From positions 1-64,000 of the forward strand of contig NZ_JACCBY010000006.1 of assembly GCF_013409985.1 (NCBI RefSeq): a DNA stretch of 64,000 nucleotides. The letters run 5' to 3'. The stretch is from Sphingomonas melonis (lineage in GTDB: Bacteria > Pseudomonadota > Alphaproteobacteria > Sphingomonadales > Sphingomonadaceae). The notes under the pieces are model-generated. The model was not told where the DNA came from and searched no databases. It saw nothing but the letters and a program-made list of their open reading frames with translations. The translations under genes and the position numbers were made by a program. Shown here piece after piece: positions 53,119-60,397 of the stretch (position 1 is the stretch's first letter; each line of letters opens with the position of its first letter).

Positions 53119-53143
53119 GTTCGAATCCCTCCGTCTCCGCCAG
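53119..53143 (+). repeat. attR of island 1 and attL of element 2
   Basis: The exact 25-bp copy of the tRNA-Ser 3' end at 22031-22055. It cannot encode a tRNA because the 5' half is absent. A second integrase follows 186 bp later, so this core serves both elements, which lie in tandem. Confidence 0.92.
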
Positions 53144-53276
53144 GCGTTCTTTTTTCGAGAGCCCCTAAGCGCCTTCTACGCGCTGCTTTCCACAGCATTT
53201 CAGAATGTTAGCCAACTCGATCCGCTTTCTAGCGCCTTCGAGAACCTTCGTCATATTTGTCGACTTTGAGCCAAAT

Positions 53277-53297
53277 CAGGGGTTAAAACAGGGGTCG
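53277..53297 (+). repeat. Left arm-type sites of element 2
   Basis: CAGGGGTTA at 53277-53285 and CAGGGGTCG at 53289-53297, 12 bp apart and about 135 bp from the att core. The same pair recurs at 63970-63990. Confidence 0.6.
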
Positions 53298-53328
53298 AAC
53301 AAAGCATGAACAAGGGTGGCGAACAGCA

Positions 53329-54546
53329 ATGGGAAAGCTCAGCGCTAGGCGGATCAAAGGTCTGACCGAGAAGGGGCGGTACGGAGACGGGGACAACTTG
53401 TATCTCTGTGTTGGGCGGGGTGGGCGCAAGTCTTGGGCGTTGCTCTACACGATTGCCGGGCAGAACCGTCAGATGGGTCTTGGCCCGCTCGATGACGCCT
53501 TTGGACTTGTCGAAGCGCGCGACCGCGCCGCTGAACTCCGCCGGATGATCCGCCGTGGCGTCGATCCGCTGGCCGAGAAGCAAGCGGAGCGCGCGAAGGC
53601 AGCGCCGACTGTCGTTACCTTCCGCGAGGTCGCTGAGGATTGCATCGCGTCGCTCGTACCGGGGTGGACGAATGGCAAGAGCGAAGGCCAGTGGCGCCAA
53701 TCGCTGACCACCTACGCCTATCCCGTCATGGGCGATATGGACGTGGCCGCGATCACCACCGACGAAGTGTATCGGGTGCTTGAGCCGATCTGGGCCACCA
53801 AACCGGAGACGGCGGGCCGGGTGCGCGCCCGTATCGAGAAGGTGCTGGATCGCGCCACTGCCCGGAAGCTCCGGACAGGTGACAACCCTGCACGCCTAAA
53901 GGGCAACCTCGATCACCTGCTAGCGAAGCAGTCGAAGGTGAAGCGGGTAAAGTCGCACTCCGCGCTCCCCTATGCCGAGGTGTCGAGCTTCATGGCCGAG
54001 GTGCGGAAGCGGGAGGGTGTCGCCGCCCGCGCGTTTGAGTTCGCCATCCTGACCGCTGCCCGCACGAACGAGGCGCTGGGCGCGACGTGGAGCGAAATCG
54101 ACCTCGACGCCGCCGTGTGGACGATCCCCGCCGACCGTATGAAGGCCCGCCGCGATCACCGGGTGCCGTTAAGCGACGCGGCGGTTGCGCTCCTGCGCTC
54201 GATGCCGCGCGATGAAAGCAGCGACTATGTGTTCATCAGTCCGATGGCGAAGGGCAAGCCACTCAGCAACATGGCCCTGCTCGCCACGCTCAAGCGCATG
54301 GAACGCACCGACCTGACCGCCCACGGCTTCCGCTCGACCTTTCGGGATTGGGCGGCGGAGACGACCGCATACCCCGATACCGTGGTCGAAATGGCGCTGG
54401 CCCACGCGATCAGCAGCGCGGTGGAGGCGGCATACCGCCGTGGCGACCTGTTCGAGAAGCGGAAGCGGCTGATGGCCGATTGGGCTGCGTATTGCTCGGG
54501 CCGGGGTGCGGGGGCCGACAAGGTCGTGCCGATCCGAGCTACGTAA
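53329..54546 (+). CDS. Tyrosine-type integrase of element 2
   Basis: A 405-residue P4-type integrase with DUF4102 (GRYGDGDNLYLCVGRGGRKSWALLY, MGLGPLDDAFGLVEARDRA), a core-binding region and a catalytic domain. Catalytic residues visible are Arg in TAARTNEALGATW, HxxR in HGFRSTFRDWAAE, His in ALAHAISS and Tyr in EAAYRRGDLF. It differs from the island 1 integrase in sequence and arm sites but uses the same tRNA core. The ATG follows GTGGCGAACAGCA without a strong site. Confidence 0.94.
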   Translation: MGKLSARRIKGLTEKGRYGDGDNLYLCVGRGGRKSWALLYTIAGQNRQMGLGPLDDAFGLVEARDRAAELRRMIRRGVDPLAEKQAERAKAAPTVVTFREVAEDCIASLVPGWTNGKSEGQWRQSLTTYAYPVMGDMDVAAITTDEVYRVLEPIWATKPETAGRVRARIEKVLDRATARKLRTGDNPARLKGNLDHLLAKQSKVKRVKSHSALPYAEVSSFMAEVRKREGVAARAFEFAILTAARTNEALGATWSEIDLDAAVWTIPADRMKARRDHRVPLSDAAVALLRSMPRDESSDYVFISPMAKGKPLSNMALLATLKRMERTDLTAHGFRSTFRDWAAETTAYPDTVVEMALAHAISSAVEAAYRRGDLFEKRKRLMADWAAYCSGRGAGADKVVPIRAT

Positions 54547-54621
54547 ATGCGACGAGTTGAGGGGTGAGAGCGCATTTTCCCTCTATCTATGGGAATAAGT
54601 ATGTTCCTCTTGGCGTGTCCC

Positions 54622-54657
54622 GGCGCTTTTAGAGCGCCCTCCTGGTGCTTCGGCACC
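54622..54657 (+). promoter_or_regulatory. Two adjacent RNA hairpins in the leader of the AlpA-like gene
   Basis: GGCGCT/AGCGCC (54622-54627 and 54633-54638) and GGTGC-TTCG-GCACC (54644-54657) form two stable hairpins, the second with a UUCG-type tetraloop, 19 bp before the start codon. No T-run follows, so control of translation or transcript stability is more likely than termination. Confidence 0.45.
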
Positions 54658-54676
54658 CCCGAAGGAAGGGACGACG

Positions 54677-54895
54677 ATGAGCAAGAGACTTGTCTATTCA
54701 TACGCTGATCTACGCGAGGGCTTCGGCCTTTCTCGCAACGCCTTGGATGGCTTGGTGGAACGTGGCGAAATAAAAGCGCCTATTCTACTGAGTCCTCGCC
54801 GCAAGGCATTTCTAGTTGAGGACGTGGAGGCTTTCCTAGCCTCCCGCGCTGCTCTGCGCGACGCCAGCGACAATCCCGCCCGCCCCTGCGCCTGA
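54677..54895 (+). CDS. AlpA/MerR-like HTH regulator or excisionase of element 2
   Basis: A 72-residue protein with the AlpA/excisionase fold: LVYSYADLREGFGLSRNALDGLVE is the helix-turn-helix and PRRKAFLVEDVEAFLASRAAL the wing and following helix. In satellites this protein switches on excision and replication after helper-phage induction. GAAGGAAGG lies upstream, behind two hairpins. It is the first gene of the rightward operon after the integrase. Confidence 0.78.
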   Translation: MSKRLVYSYADLREGFGLSRNALDGLVERGEIKAPILLSPRRKAFLVEDVEAFLASRAALRDASDNPARPCA

Positions 54896-54904
54896 GCGCA
54901 GAAG

Positions 54905-55138
54905 ATGGACGATGATTTCGACTTCGGCCCGCCGGGGCCGGTCGTCGTGCTCGACCGCGCCGCCGACACGTGGGCCGTTTTCTTCGATCCGCCCATGCCG
55001 GACGGGGAGCGCCGCGTCACGTTCGCAGACAAGAATACCGCTTGGGGCGAAGCGATGACCCGTTGCGCCGAACATCGGTTCGGTTTTCGCGACGACGCCA
55101 ACCCCGCCACGGGCAATCGGAACGCCGCTCTCAAGTAA
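54905..55138 (+). CDS. Small hypothetical protein (77 aa)
   Basis: An acidic, mostly beta protein (MDDDFDFGPPGPVVVLDRA, WAVFFDPPMPDGERRVTFADK, WGEAMTRCAEHRFG). I do not recognise it. It starts 9 bp after the regulator gene and probably shares its transcript. Acidic small proteins in phage elements often mimic DNA or block host enzymes; there is no direct evidence here. Confidence 0.5.
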   Translation: MDDDFDFGPPGPVVVLDRAADTWAVFFDPPMPDGERRVTFADKNTAWGEAMTRCAEHRFGFRDDANPATGNRNAALK

Positions 55139-55208
55139 TCGGTCGAATTAATACTTTCGACTGAAACGAGCGCGCTCGAAAAATAAGCCTCGAAACGAGG
55201 AGGTATAT

Positions 55209-55664
55209 ATGCAGACCCAGTTCACCAGCCCTTACGTCCACAAGAAGATCATTCCCGCTCTGAATCGCGACTGGGATCGCAAGCAGGCGCAGGATGACAA
55301 GTCCACCAAGGCGCTGGGCTTCGCCCCTACCGCCGACTACCCGCGCTGGTCATTCGACCAGATCGCGGCGGCAGAGTTCTACCTCGGCCAGCGCGATAAG
55401 GGCCACAAGCGCGAAATGGCGGGCCGATTGGCGACCCGGCTGCATCGGGCGATGCAGGGTCACCCGACCGCCGACCAGTTCACCGTCGTCACGCTCGCCA
55501 ACGGCTCAACCTCGATCCACCCGACCGCCGACCTCGACCTCTCCACCGGCTTCGTATCCGGCGGCTGCGTCGAGACGGCGCTGATGATCGAGGTGCGGGG
55601 TCTGCGGGAAAAGGTCGCGCGAGCAATCGCGGAAGCGGCCTCCGTTGTCGGCACCGACGAATGA
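55209..55664 (+). CDS. Hypothetical protein of element 2 (151 aa)
   Basis: A soluble protein of unknown family with a basic N-terminus (SPYVHKKIIPALNRDWDRKQAQ), a helical centre (FDQIAAAEFYLGQRDKGHKREMAGRLATRLHRAM) and a C-terminal helix (MIEVRGLREKVARAIAEAA). GAGGAGG 4 bp from the ATG predicts strong translation. Its stop overlaps a tiny downstream frame. Confidence 0.6.
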   Translation: MQTQFTSPYVHKKIIPALNRDWDRKQAQDDKSTKALGFAPTADYPRWSFDQIAAAEFYLGQRDKGHKREMAGRLATRLHRAMQGHPTADQFTVVTLANGSTSIHPTADLDLSTGFVSGGCVETALMIEVRGLREKVARAIAEAASVVGTDE

Positions 55665-55762
55665 ACGCGCTCGCCATGTTGTTCGCGACGGTCGGGCTGG
55701 CGGTGAGTCTCGCCGCCCTCGACCGCGCGCGATTGCCGGAGGGCCGCGATGCTCGACCCTGA
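55661..55762 (+). CDS. Very small possible membrane peptide (33 aa)
   Basis: MNALAMLFATVGLAVSLAAL followed by a short basic tail. It starts in an ATGA overlap with the preceding gene and overlaps the primase start by 14 bp, which fits translational coupling. One hydrophobic helix. It may be real or just a coupling leader. Confidence 0.35.
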   Translation: MNALAMLFATVGLAVSLAALDRARLPEGRDARP

Positions 55763-57734
55763 AAACGAAGCGGCGCGCGCCGACCAAACGACGCGCGCCA
55801 CCCCGGAGGTTACTTTGAAGCCCGATCACGATGCCGTCGATGCACGGCAAAAGAAAGCCGATCGCGGTTCGTGGTCGCCCGACGATCCGAACCGGCGACG
55901 GTGGGATGCGACTACATCCTATGAAGCCGAATATCCCTATCGGCGGCTCAACGGGACCATCGCCTTCGTTAAATACAAGGGCCGTTGTGCTGACGGAGAG
56001 AAGGTGTTCGCCACTGGTCGCCCTTTCGAGAGCGGCAGCAGCGCGTATGCGATGGCCGTCGCTGATGACCCTCGCGCTTTCTTCGATCTGGAAGGGCTGC
56101 GGCACGTCTTGAAGGGCAAAGGCGAAACCGCCGACCTTCTGTATCGGCTGGATGAGCTTGTCCGCGATACCGAAGCGGATCGAGAAGCCCCGGTGTACAT
56201 CCCCGAAGGCGAGAAGGACGTGGATACGCTTCGCGCTTTGGGCTTCATCGCCACAACCAACCCGGACGGGTGGAAGAAATGGAGCGATGATTACGGCGAG
56301 CATCTACGCTACCGCCACATCGTCCTACTGATCGACAACGATAAGAATGGAGAACAGCGGGGCGAACTGCTTCCTGTCCGGCTCTGGCGATACGCCAAGT
56401 CGATCAAGGTTATTCGCCTGCCGGACCTCCCGCCCAAAGGCGACGTCACTGACTGGATAGAGGCGGGCAACTCGAAAGAGGCGCTGCTCAAGATCGTTGA
56501 GGAGACGCCGCCTTGGCAACCGTTCGAGCGAGACGAGGACGGCAATCCCTATAAGTCGTCCGGCAACGCGCGTTTGTCGCTCGACCTTCTCGGTGTCACG
56601 GTCCGATATGATGAGTTCGCTCACCGCTTTGTTCAGTCGGGCTTGCCGAACGCTGATCCGGTGTTGGGTGACAAAGACGTTACGCACCTCCGCATTATCG
56701 TCGGTGAGCGGTGCGGGCTGAAATACGCGAAGGATGCTTGGTGGGACTATGTGACCGACTATGCACACCGGCGCGCGTTTCATCCCGTCCGTGATTACCT
56801 CGATGCGCGGCGCTGGGACGGGGTGCCGAGGCTAGATACCTGGCTGTCACACTACGGCGGTGCCGAGGATAACGAGTACACGCGGGCCGTTAGCGCCATT
56901 CCGTTGATCGCGGGTGTTCGTCGGGTTCGGAAGCCGGGGTGTAAGTTCGATGAGGTGCTGGTCCTTGAGGGCGCTCAGGGCGGCAATAAGAGCGGCGCGC
57001 TGCGAGCCCTAGCAACCCGCGATGAATGGTTCGTGGACAGTCTGCCGCTCGGCGCGGACAGCAAAGTCGTGATGGAGCAGATCGCCGGGGGCTGGCTGAT
57101 CGAGTTCGCGGAAATGAGCGGCCTGAACAAGAGCGACGTGGAGAACGTCAAGTCGCAGGTCGCTCGGCAGTTCGACAAGGCGCGAATGTCCTACGGGCGC
57201 TTGACGACCGAACGTCCCCGGCAGTGCGTGTTCTTCGGCACCACGAACGCGGATCAATACTTACGTGACCCGACCGGCAATCGGCGGTTCTGGCCGGTGA
57301 AGGTTGATCGGTTCGACCTCGATGCCCTGCGGCGCGACCGCGATCAGATATGGGCGGAAGCGGCGGCGCGGGAAGCGACTGGCGAGAGCATCCGCTTGGC
57401 CCCGCACCTATGGGCAGTCGCCGGGGAGCATCAGGCGAAGCGGCTGGTCCGTGACACCTTCTTCGATACCCTCGCGGACCTTCTCGACGGTGCCGAAGGG
57501 AAGGTGCGAGCGGAGGACATCTGGGCCGCAGTCGGGCTGGAGGACAAGGCGAAACGGACCCAAGCGCATGGTGATCGCTTGCACGCGGCGATGACGCGGT
57601 TGGGCTGGCGCCGTCCCCCTGATGACCGACTGCGGTTTGCGGGCAAGCGGGTACAAGCCTGGGCCAAGGGTGACGCCTCGATAGAGGTGCCGAGGGCCAT
57701 TCTGTTCCCGGCAGATGACGGGAGGCCGATGTGA
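55749..57734 (+). CDS. VapE-type primase-helicase with TOPRIM-like domain
   Basis: A 661-residue replication protein. The N-terminal part contains a TOPRIM-like region (VYIPEGEKDVDTLRALGF, IVLLIDNDKNGEQRG, about 145-215). The C-terminal virulence-associated-E domain has DYLDARRWDGVPRLDTWL, a P-loop variant LEGAQGGNKSGALRAL (Asn where Gly usually stands), VKSQVARQFDKARMSYGR and the arginine-finger-like FFGTTNADQYLRDPTGNRRFWPV. Such proteins replicate satellites and P4-like plasmids. GGAGGG precedes the ATG. It is the only replication gene visible in the element. Confidence 0.88.
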   Translation: MLDPENEAARADQTTRATPEVTLKPDHDAVDARQKKADRGSWSPDDPNRRRWDATTSYEAEYPYRRLNGTIAFVKYKGRCADGEKVFATGRPFESGSSAYAMAVADDPRAFFDLEGLRHVLKGKGETADLLYRLDELVRDTEADREAPVYIPEGEKDVDTLRALGFIATTNPDGWKKWSDDYGEHLRYRHIVLLIDNDKNGEQRGELLPVRLWRYAKSIKVIRLPDLPPKGDVTDWIEAGNSKEALLKIVEETPPWQPFERDEDGNPYKSSGNARLSLDLLGVTVRYDEFAHRFVQSGLPNADPVLGDKDVTHLRIIVGERCGLKYAKDAWWDYVTDYAHRRAFHPVRDYLDARRWDGVPRLDTWLSHYGGAEDNEYTRAVSAIPLIAGVRRVRKPGCKFDEVLVLEGAQGGNKSGALRALATRDEWFVDSLPLGADSKVVMEQIAGGWLIEFAEMSGLNKSDVENVKSQVARQFDKARMSYGRLTTERPRQCVFFGTTNADQYLRDPTGNRRFWPVKVDRFDLDALRRDRDQIWAEAAAREATGESIRLAPHLWAVAGEHQAKRLVRDTFFDTLADLLDGAEGKVRAEDIWAAVGLEDKAKRTQAHGDRLHAAMTRLGWRRPPDDRLRFAGKRVQAWAKGDASIEVPRAILFPADDGRPM

Positions 57735-58022
57735 GGGCGCGCGTCCTCCCCCCGTCCGGTCGCCGTCCGCCCTCGGGGGGGGGGCGCGATTAGGCCAGCT
57801 TTTCCGGTGCTTTCCTGCCTCCGTCCCCCCCGTCCCCCCCTATTCTTTAGGAAGAATAGAGACCGGAGAGGGAGGGCAGGAAATTACCCCTCTACGGGAA
57901 ACCGCCGGACGGGCCGGACGGGGCGGACGCCCCCAGAATTATCCCTGCATTTCCGCCGTTTAAGCCGTCCCCCCGCGATCGGACGGGCGGACGCTTGGCG
58001 GACCTCTACCGGAGAACATCTC
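57735..58022. other. C/G-tract-rich intergenic region after the primase gene
   Basis: About 290 bp with a run of ten G (57775-57784), two C7 runs (57825-57840), repeated GGACGGGC-type blocks and a short A/T-rich palindrome (57840-57859). No gene was supported. It could hold the replication origin of the element or a terminator. Confidence 0.4.
57840..57859. repeat. Perfect 8-bp palindrome in a C-rich tract
   Basis: CTATTCTT at 57840-57847 and AAGAATAG at 57852-57859 around the loop TAGG. The A/T-rich palindrome stands out in very G/C-rich DNA and may be an operator or an origin element. Confidence 0.55.
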
Positions 58023-58436
58023 ATGAGCAGTACCAATGAACTCAACGCTTACCTCACCGCCAACCCCGGCAAGACGCCCCGCGACTACAAGGGCAAGGAC
58101 ACCGCGCCTTTCGACAACTCTCACGTCGCGCCCGGTGAGAAGCCCTTCGACCTGCTCGACCGCGATCATGTGCGCTTGCGCGCTGATGGTGTGCCCGCGC
58201 GTCTCCTGCCCCGCAACATCCGTCAGGCCGCTGGTCGAGACAAGGGGATGCGCTGGGATGAGGCGACGCGATCTTATCGCCTCGCACCGACGGGAAAGGC
58301 CGGAGGGAGCCGCGCAAGCGCGGTGCAGTACCTCGATAGCTCCGGCCCCCGCGCCAGCGCTCCTGAAAGCGCTCCGGCGGACCTCGACAGTGCCGTGGGG
58401 AGGGGGCGTCTGGAAGTCCCGGAACAGCCAGCCTGA
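58023..58436 (+). CDS. Hypothetical protein before the small terminase gene
   Basis: A 137-residue protein, charged and partly disordered. The segment LNAYLTANPGKTPRDYKGKDT and the helix VRLRADGVPARLLPRNIRQAAGR are the most protein-like parts; the C-terminus is alanine-, serine- and proline-rich. No family recognised. GGAGA upstream of the ATG. Confidence 0.52.
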   Translation: MSSTNELNAYLTANPGKTPRDYKGKDTAPFDNSHVAPGEKPFDLLDRDHVRLRADGVPARLLPRNIRQAAGRDKGMRWDEATRSYRLAPTGKAGGSRASAVQYLDSSGPRASAPESAPADLDSAVGRGRLEVPEQPA

Positions 58437-58490
58437 CGACCGGCGCCAGAGCCGAACGCTAATTCAATCCGCCATAATGGAGAGCACCCG

Positions 58491-59006
58491 ATGACTACCG
58501 ATGTGAAGAAGCCGCGCCGCCAGCGTGCTGATAGCAAGGAAGCAGCGGTCAAGGACATGTTCAACGGTGAGCGTGTCATCACGCCGCCCGACGATACATT
58601 CCTGCAACCCGGCGAACTGGTCATCTTCAATGAGATCATCGCTGAATTGCCCAAGGGGGAGTGGACCGATCACATGATCCGCATCGCCGCTGACCTTGCC
58701 CGCATGATGACTGATCTTCGCGCCGAAGGTGACGCCATCCGTCGCGAGGGAAGCGTGGTGACGGGCGCTGCGGGCGGGCCGATCCGCAACCCGCGTTGTG
58801 CCCAATTCGCGTCGTTGGAGGCGAGCATAGCGCGCACGCGCCGCTCCCTTGCGATCCATAGTCGCGCCAAGGGCGGCATGGACACTCAGGCCATTGCCCG
58901 CCGCCGCGAGCTACAGCGCGGACACGAGGCTTTCCCGCTCGATGACGACGATGAAGGCTTGCTGGCCCGCCCGCCCGCTGACTTCGACTTCAATGGGGTA
59001 CACTGA
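58491..59006 (+). CDS. P27-like terminase small subunit
   Basis: A 171-residue protein resembling the P27 family of small terminases: LVIFNEIIAELPKGEWTDHMIRIAADLARMM, then EGDAIRREGSVVTGAAGGPIRNPRC, the usual pattern in which these proteins recognise pac/cos DNA, and a helical region ending MDTQAIARRRELQRG. No large terminase is present in the element, so it would have to recruit a helper phage TerL. GGAG precedes the ATG. Confidence 0.72.
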   Translation: MTTDVKKPRRQRADSKEAAVKDMFNGERVITPPDDTFLQPGELVIFNEIIAELPKGEWTDHMIRIAADLARMMTDLRAEGDAIRREGSVVTGAAGGPIRNPRCAQFASLEASIARTRRSLAIHSRAKGGMDTQAIARRRELQRGHEAFPLDDDDEGLLARPPADFDFNGVH

Positions 59007-59007
59007 C

Positions 59008-59252
59008 ATGGGTATCGAAGCCGCCCCCGCCGCTGCGCAGGTAGAGCTATGCCGCCGCCTGAACCGCAGCGCGGCTGACAAGTATGCCGAGCAGGGTGCC
59101 GACCCGGCGGCAATCGCCGTCGCAGCGGTCTATTCCGCCGTAGACGTGGCGAACGCGCTGGTAGGCCACCCCGCCGCCGCTATCGCCTGGGTGCATAGCG
59201 CCCCGAAGCCCTCGAAGCGGGCCTGCCTCTTACCGTGGAGACGTTGCAGTGA
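59008..59252 (+). pseudogene. Small gene with probable one-base frameshift
   Basis: From the ATG at 59008 the frame reads ELCRRLNRSAADKYAEQGA, AIAVAAVYSAVDVANALVG, then after a CCCC run (59200-59203) becomes arginine-rich and runs on to 59319 inside the next gene. Adding one C there gives a natural ending (PEALEAGLPLTVETLQ) with TGA at 59250-59252, which overlaps the next GTG start as in the neighbouring genes. So the gene is frameshifted or the sequence has an error. Helical, function unknown. Confidence 0.55.
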
Positions 59253-59449
59253 GCGGCCTAGCCTCGCTGCTCGCCGCCCCGCCCGAAGTGCGCGCTGCAG
59301 CCTTGTCGCTTTTGGATGAGATGAGCGAGCCGCTGGCCCCGCGTGAGTTGGAGAGAACCCTTCAAGCCGGTGGGCTGACCCGCAGCGCGGCACGGCGCGC
59401 GATGCACGCCCTCCGCCACGTCGAACTGATCGCGCTGGTTCCCCGGTGA
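59249..59449 (+). CDS. Small winged-helix-like protein
   Basis: A 66-residue protein with a winged-helix look: VRAAALSLLDEMSEPLAPRELERTLQAGGLTRSAARRAMHAL. GTG start coupled to the end of the preceding (frameshifted) gene, and its stop overlaps the next GTG. It probably binds DNA and may regulate the structural genes of the element. Confidence 0.6.
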   Translation: MSGLASLLAAPPEVRAAALSLLDEMSEPLAPRELERTLQAGGLTRSAARRAMHALRHVELIALVPR

Positions 59450-59844
59450 CAGGCGGGCGGCCAAGGCGACCGGCGCTGGAGGCGCGGCTGGTTCGTGAGG
59501 CGGTGGCGGACGTGGATCCATCCGCCCCTCGCGAACCGCTGACCCGCGATCTGGCGCGGAAGGTAGTGGCGGAGCTTGCGGTTGAGACTGAGGTGGAAGC
59601 TGACCCGATTGCATTGGCGCTGACGACCATCCGACGGCAGGCATTCCCGTCGCCTGCTCACGCGCTCGCGACCGACCCCGATGTTGATACACTGTCGTTG
59701 TTCGTAGAGCGGCGCGTCGCCCGCCTTCGCTCCCGCGCTGGCCGGGACCTCAATCGGCATGCGGATGAGGACGAACGCCAACGTATTCTCCTTGAAGTGG
59801 AGCACATCCTTAAGCGGCGATATTTGCGCCACCTTCGAGGATGA
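59446..59844 (+). CDS. Hypothetical protein (132 aa)
   Basis: A charged helical protein with GTG start in the stop of the winged-helix gene. RRPALEARLVREAVADVD and DLARKVVAELAVETEVEADPIALALTTIRRQ are the clearest parts; the C-terminal ends in a basic helix (ILLEVEHILKRRYLRHL). I do not recognise it. Context suggests phage-related regulation or morphogenesis. Confidence 0.55.
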   Translation: MTGGRPRRPALEARLVREAVADVDPSAPREPLTRDLARKVVAELAVETEVEADPIALALTTIRRQAFPSPAHALATDPDVDTLSLFVERRVARLRSRAGRDLNRHADEDERQRILLEVEHILKRRYLRHLRG

Positions 59845-59966
59845 TGAAGCGGGAGATTGATTCCGAGAACCGATCAGGTGCTGCGATCCCTTCCTCCTCC
59901 TTCAACTAGCAGCGATACAACCTATATTCCTGTGCGATCGTGGGCCTTCGCAGCAAAGGGGGAAGT

Positions 59967-60311
59967 ATGGTGACAAGCGGCGAAAACGGGGCAGTTAGGA
60001 TCAATATGGACTTGTCTGTCCCTCCTGAGGACCCGGTGGAAGCAGAAGGGTACGTGGAACTTTACCGGCATCTTCAGCAACTCTTCGCGGCTTTGGGCGG
60101 TCGGAGGCTTAGTGAAGAGGATTTTGCGAAGTGGGACGCCGATGTGAAGAAGCTTCTCCGAGCATCCGAGCTTCCACGATATGAAAAGCCTTTGCGGCCG
60201 CATATCCCACTTTCATCAGACACAATCCAATATGCGCGCAATTTCCACCTGACCAAGATACTGTGGGCGCGGAAGGGGCTTGAGAAGCTGATGACTGACA
60301 CCGGCTACTAA
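59967..60311 (+). CDS. Hypothetical protein before the capsid gene
   Basis: A 114-residue protein: VEAEGYVELYRHLQQLFAALGGRRLSEEDFAKWDADVKKLL, then NFHLTKILWARKGLEKLM. AAAGGGGGAAG precedes the ATG. Its DNA is less G/C-rich than that of its neighbours. Function unknown. It is separated from the capsid gene by 86 bp. Confidence 0.58.
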   Translation: MVTSGENGAVRINMDLSVPPEDPVEAEGYVELYRHLQQLFAALGGRRLSEEDFAKWDADVKKLLRASELPRYEKPLRPHIPLSSDTIQYARNFHLTKILWARKGLEKLMTDTGY

Positions 60312-60397
60312 GCGGTTTTTATTCGACGCTTCCTGCCCTAAACCGCATATCCGACAGTCGATTTCCGCGAAGGTCCTCCGAGAACAAGGAGGACCTT

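Larger units (their letters stand above)
22031..53143. mobile_element. Integrative mobilizable island of about 31.1 kb at tRNA-Ser
   Basis: The element is bounded by identical 25-bp copies of the tRNA 3' end (22031-22055 and 53119-53143). A tyrosine integrase lies just inside the left end. Further contents are an AlpA-like regulator, a ParA-type ATPase, a MobC-like protein, a relaxase, unknown accessory genes, two broken genes and a long nuclease/helicase/methyltransferase block. No type IV secretion or coupling-protein gene is present, so transfer would depend on a helper. GGGGGTATC repeats lie inside both ends. Confidence 0.9.

Noticed and set aside
53119..53143. Second tRNA-Ser gene
   Set aside because: Only the 3' 24 bases are present; it is an att repeat, not a tRNA.
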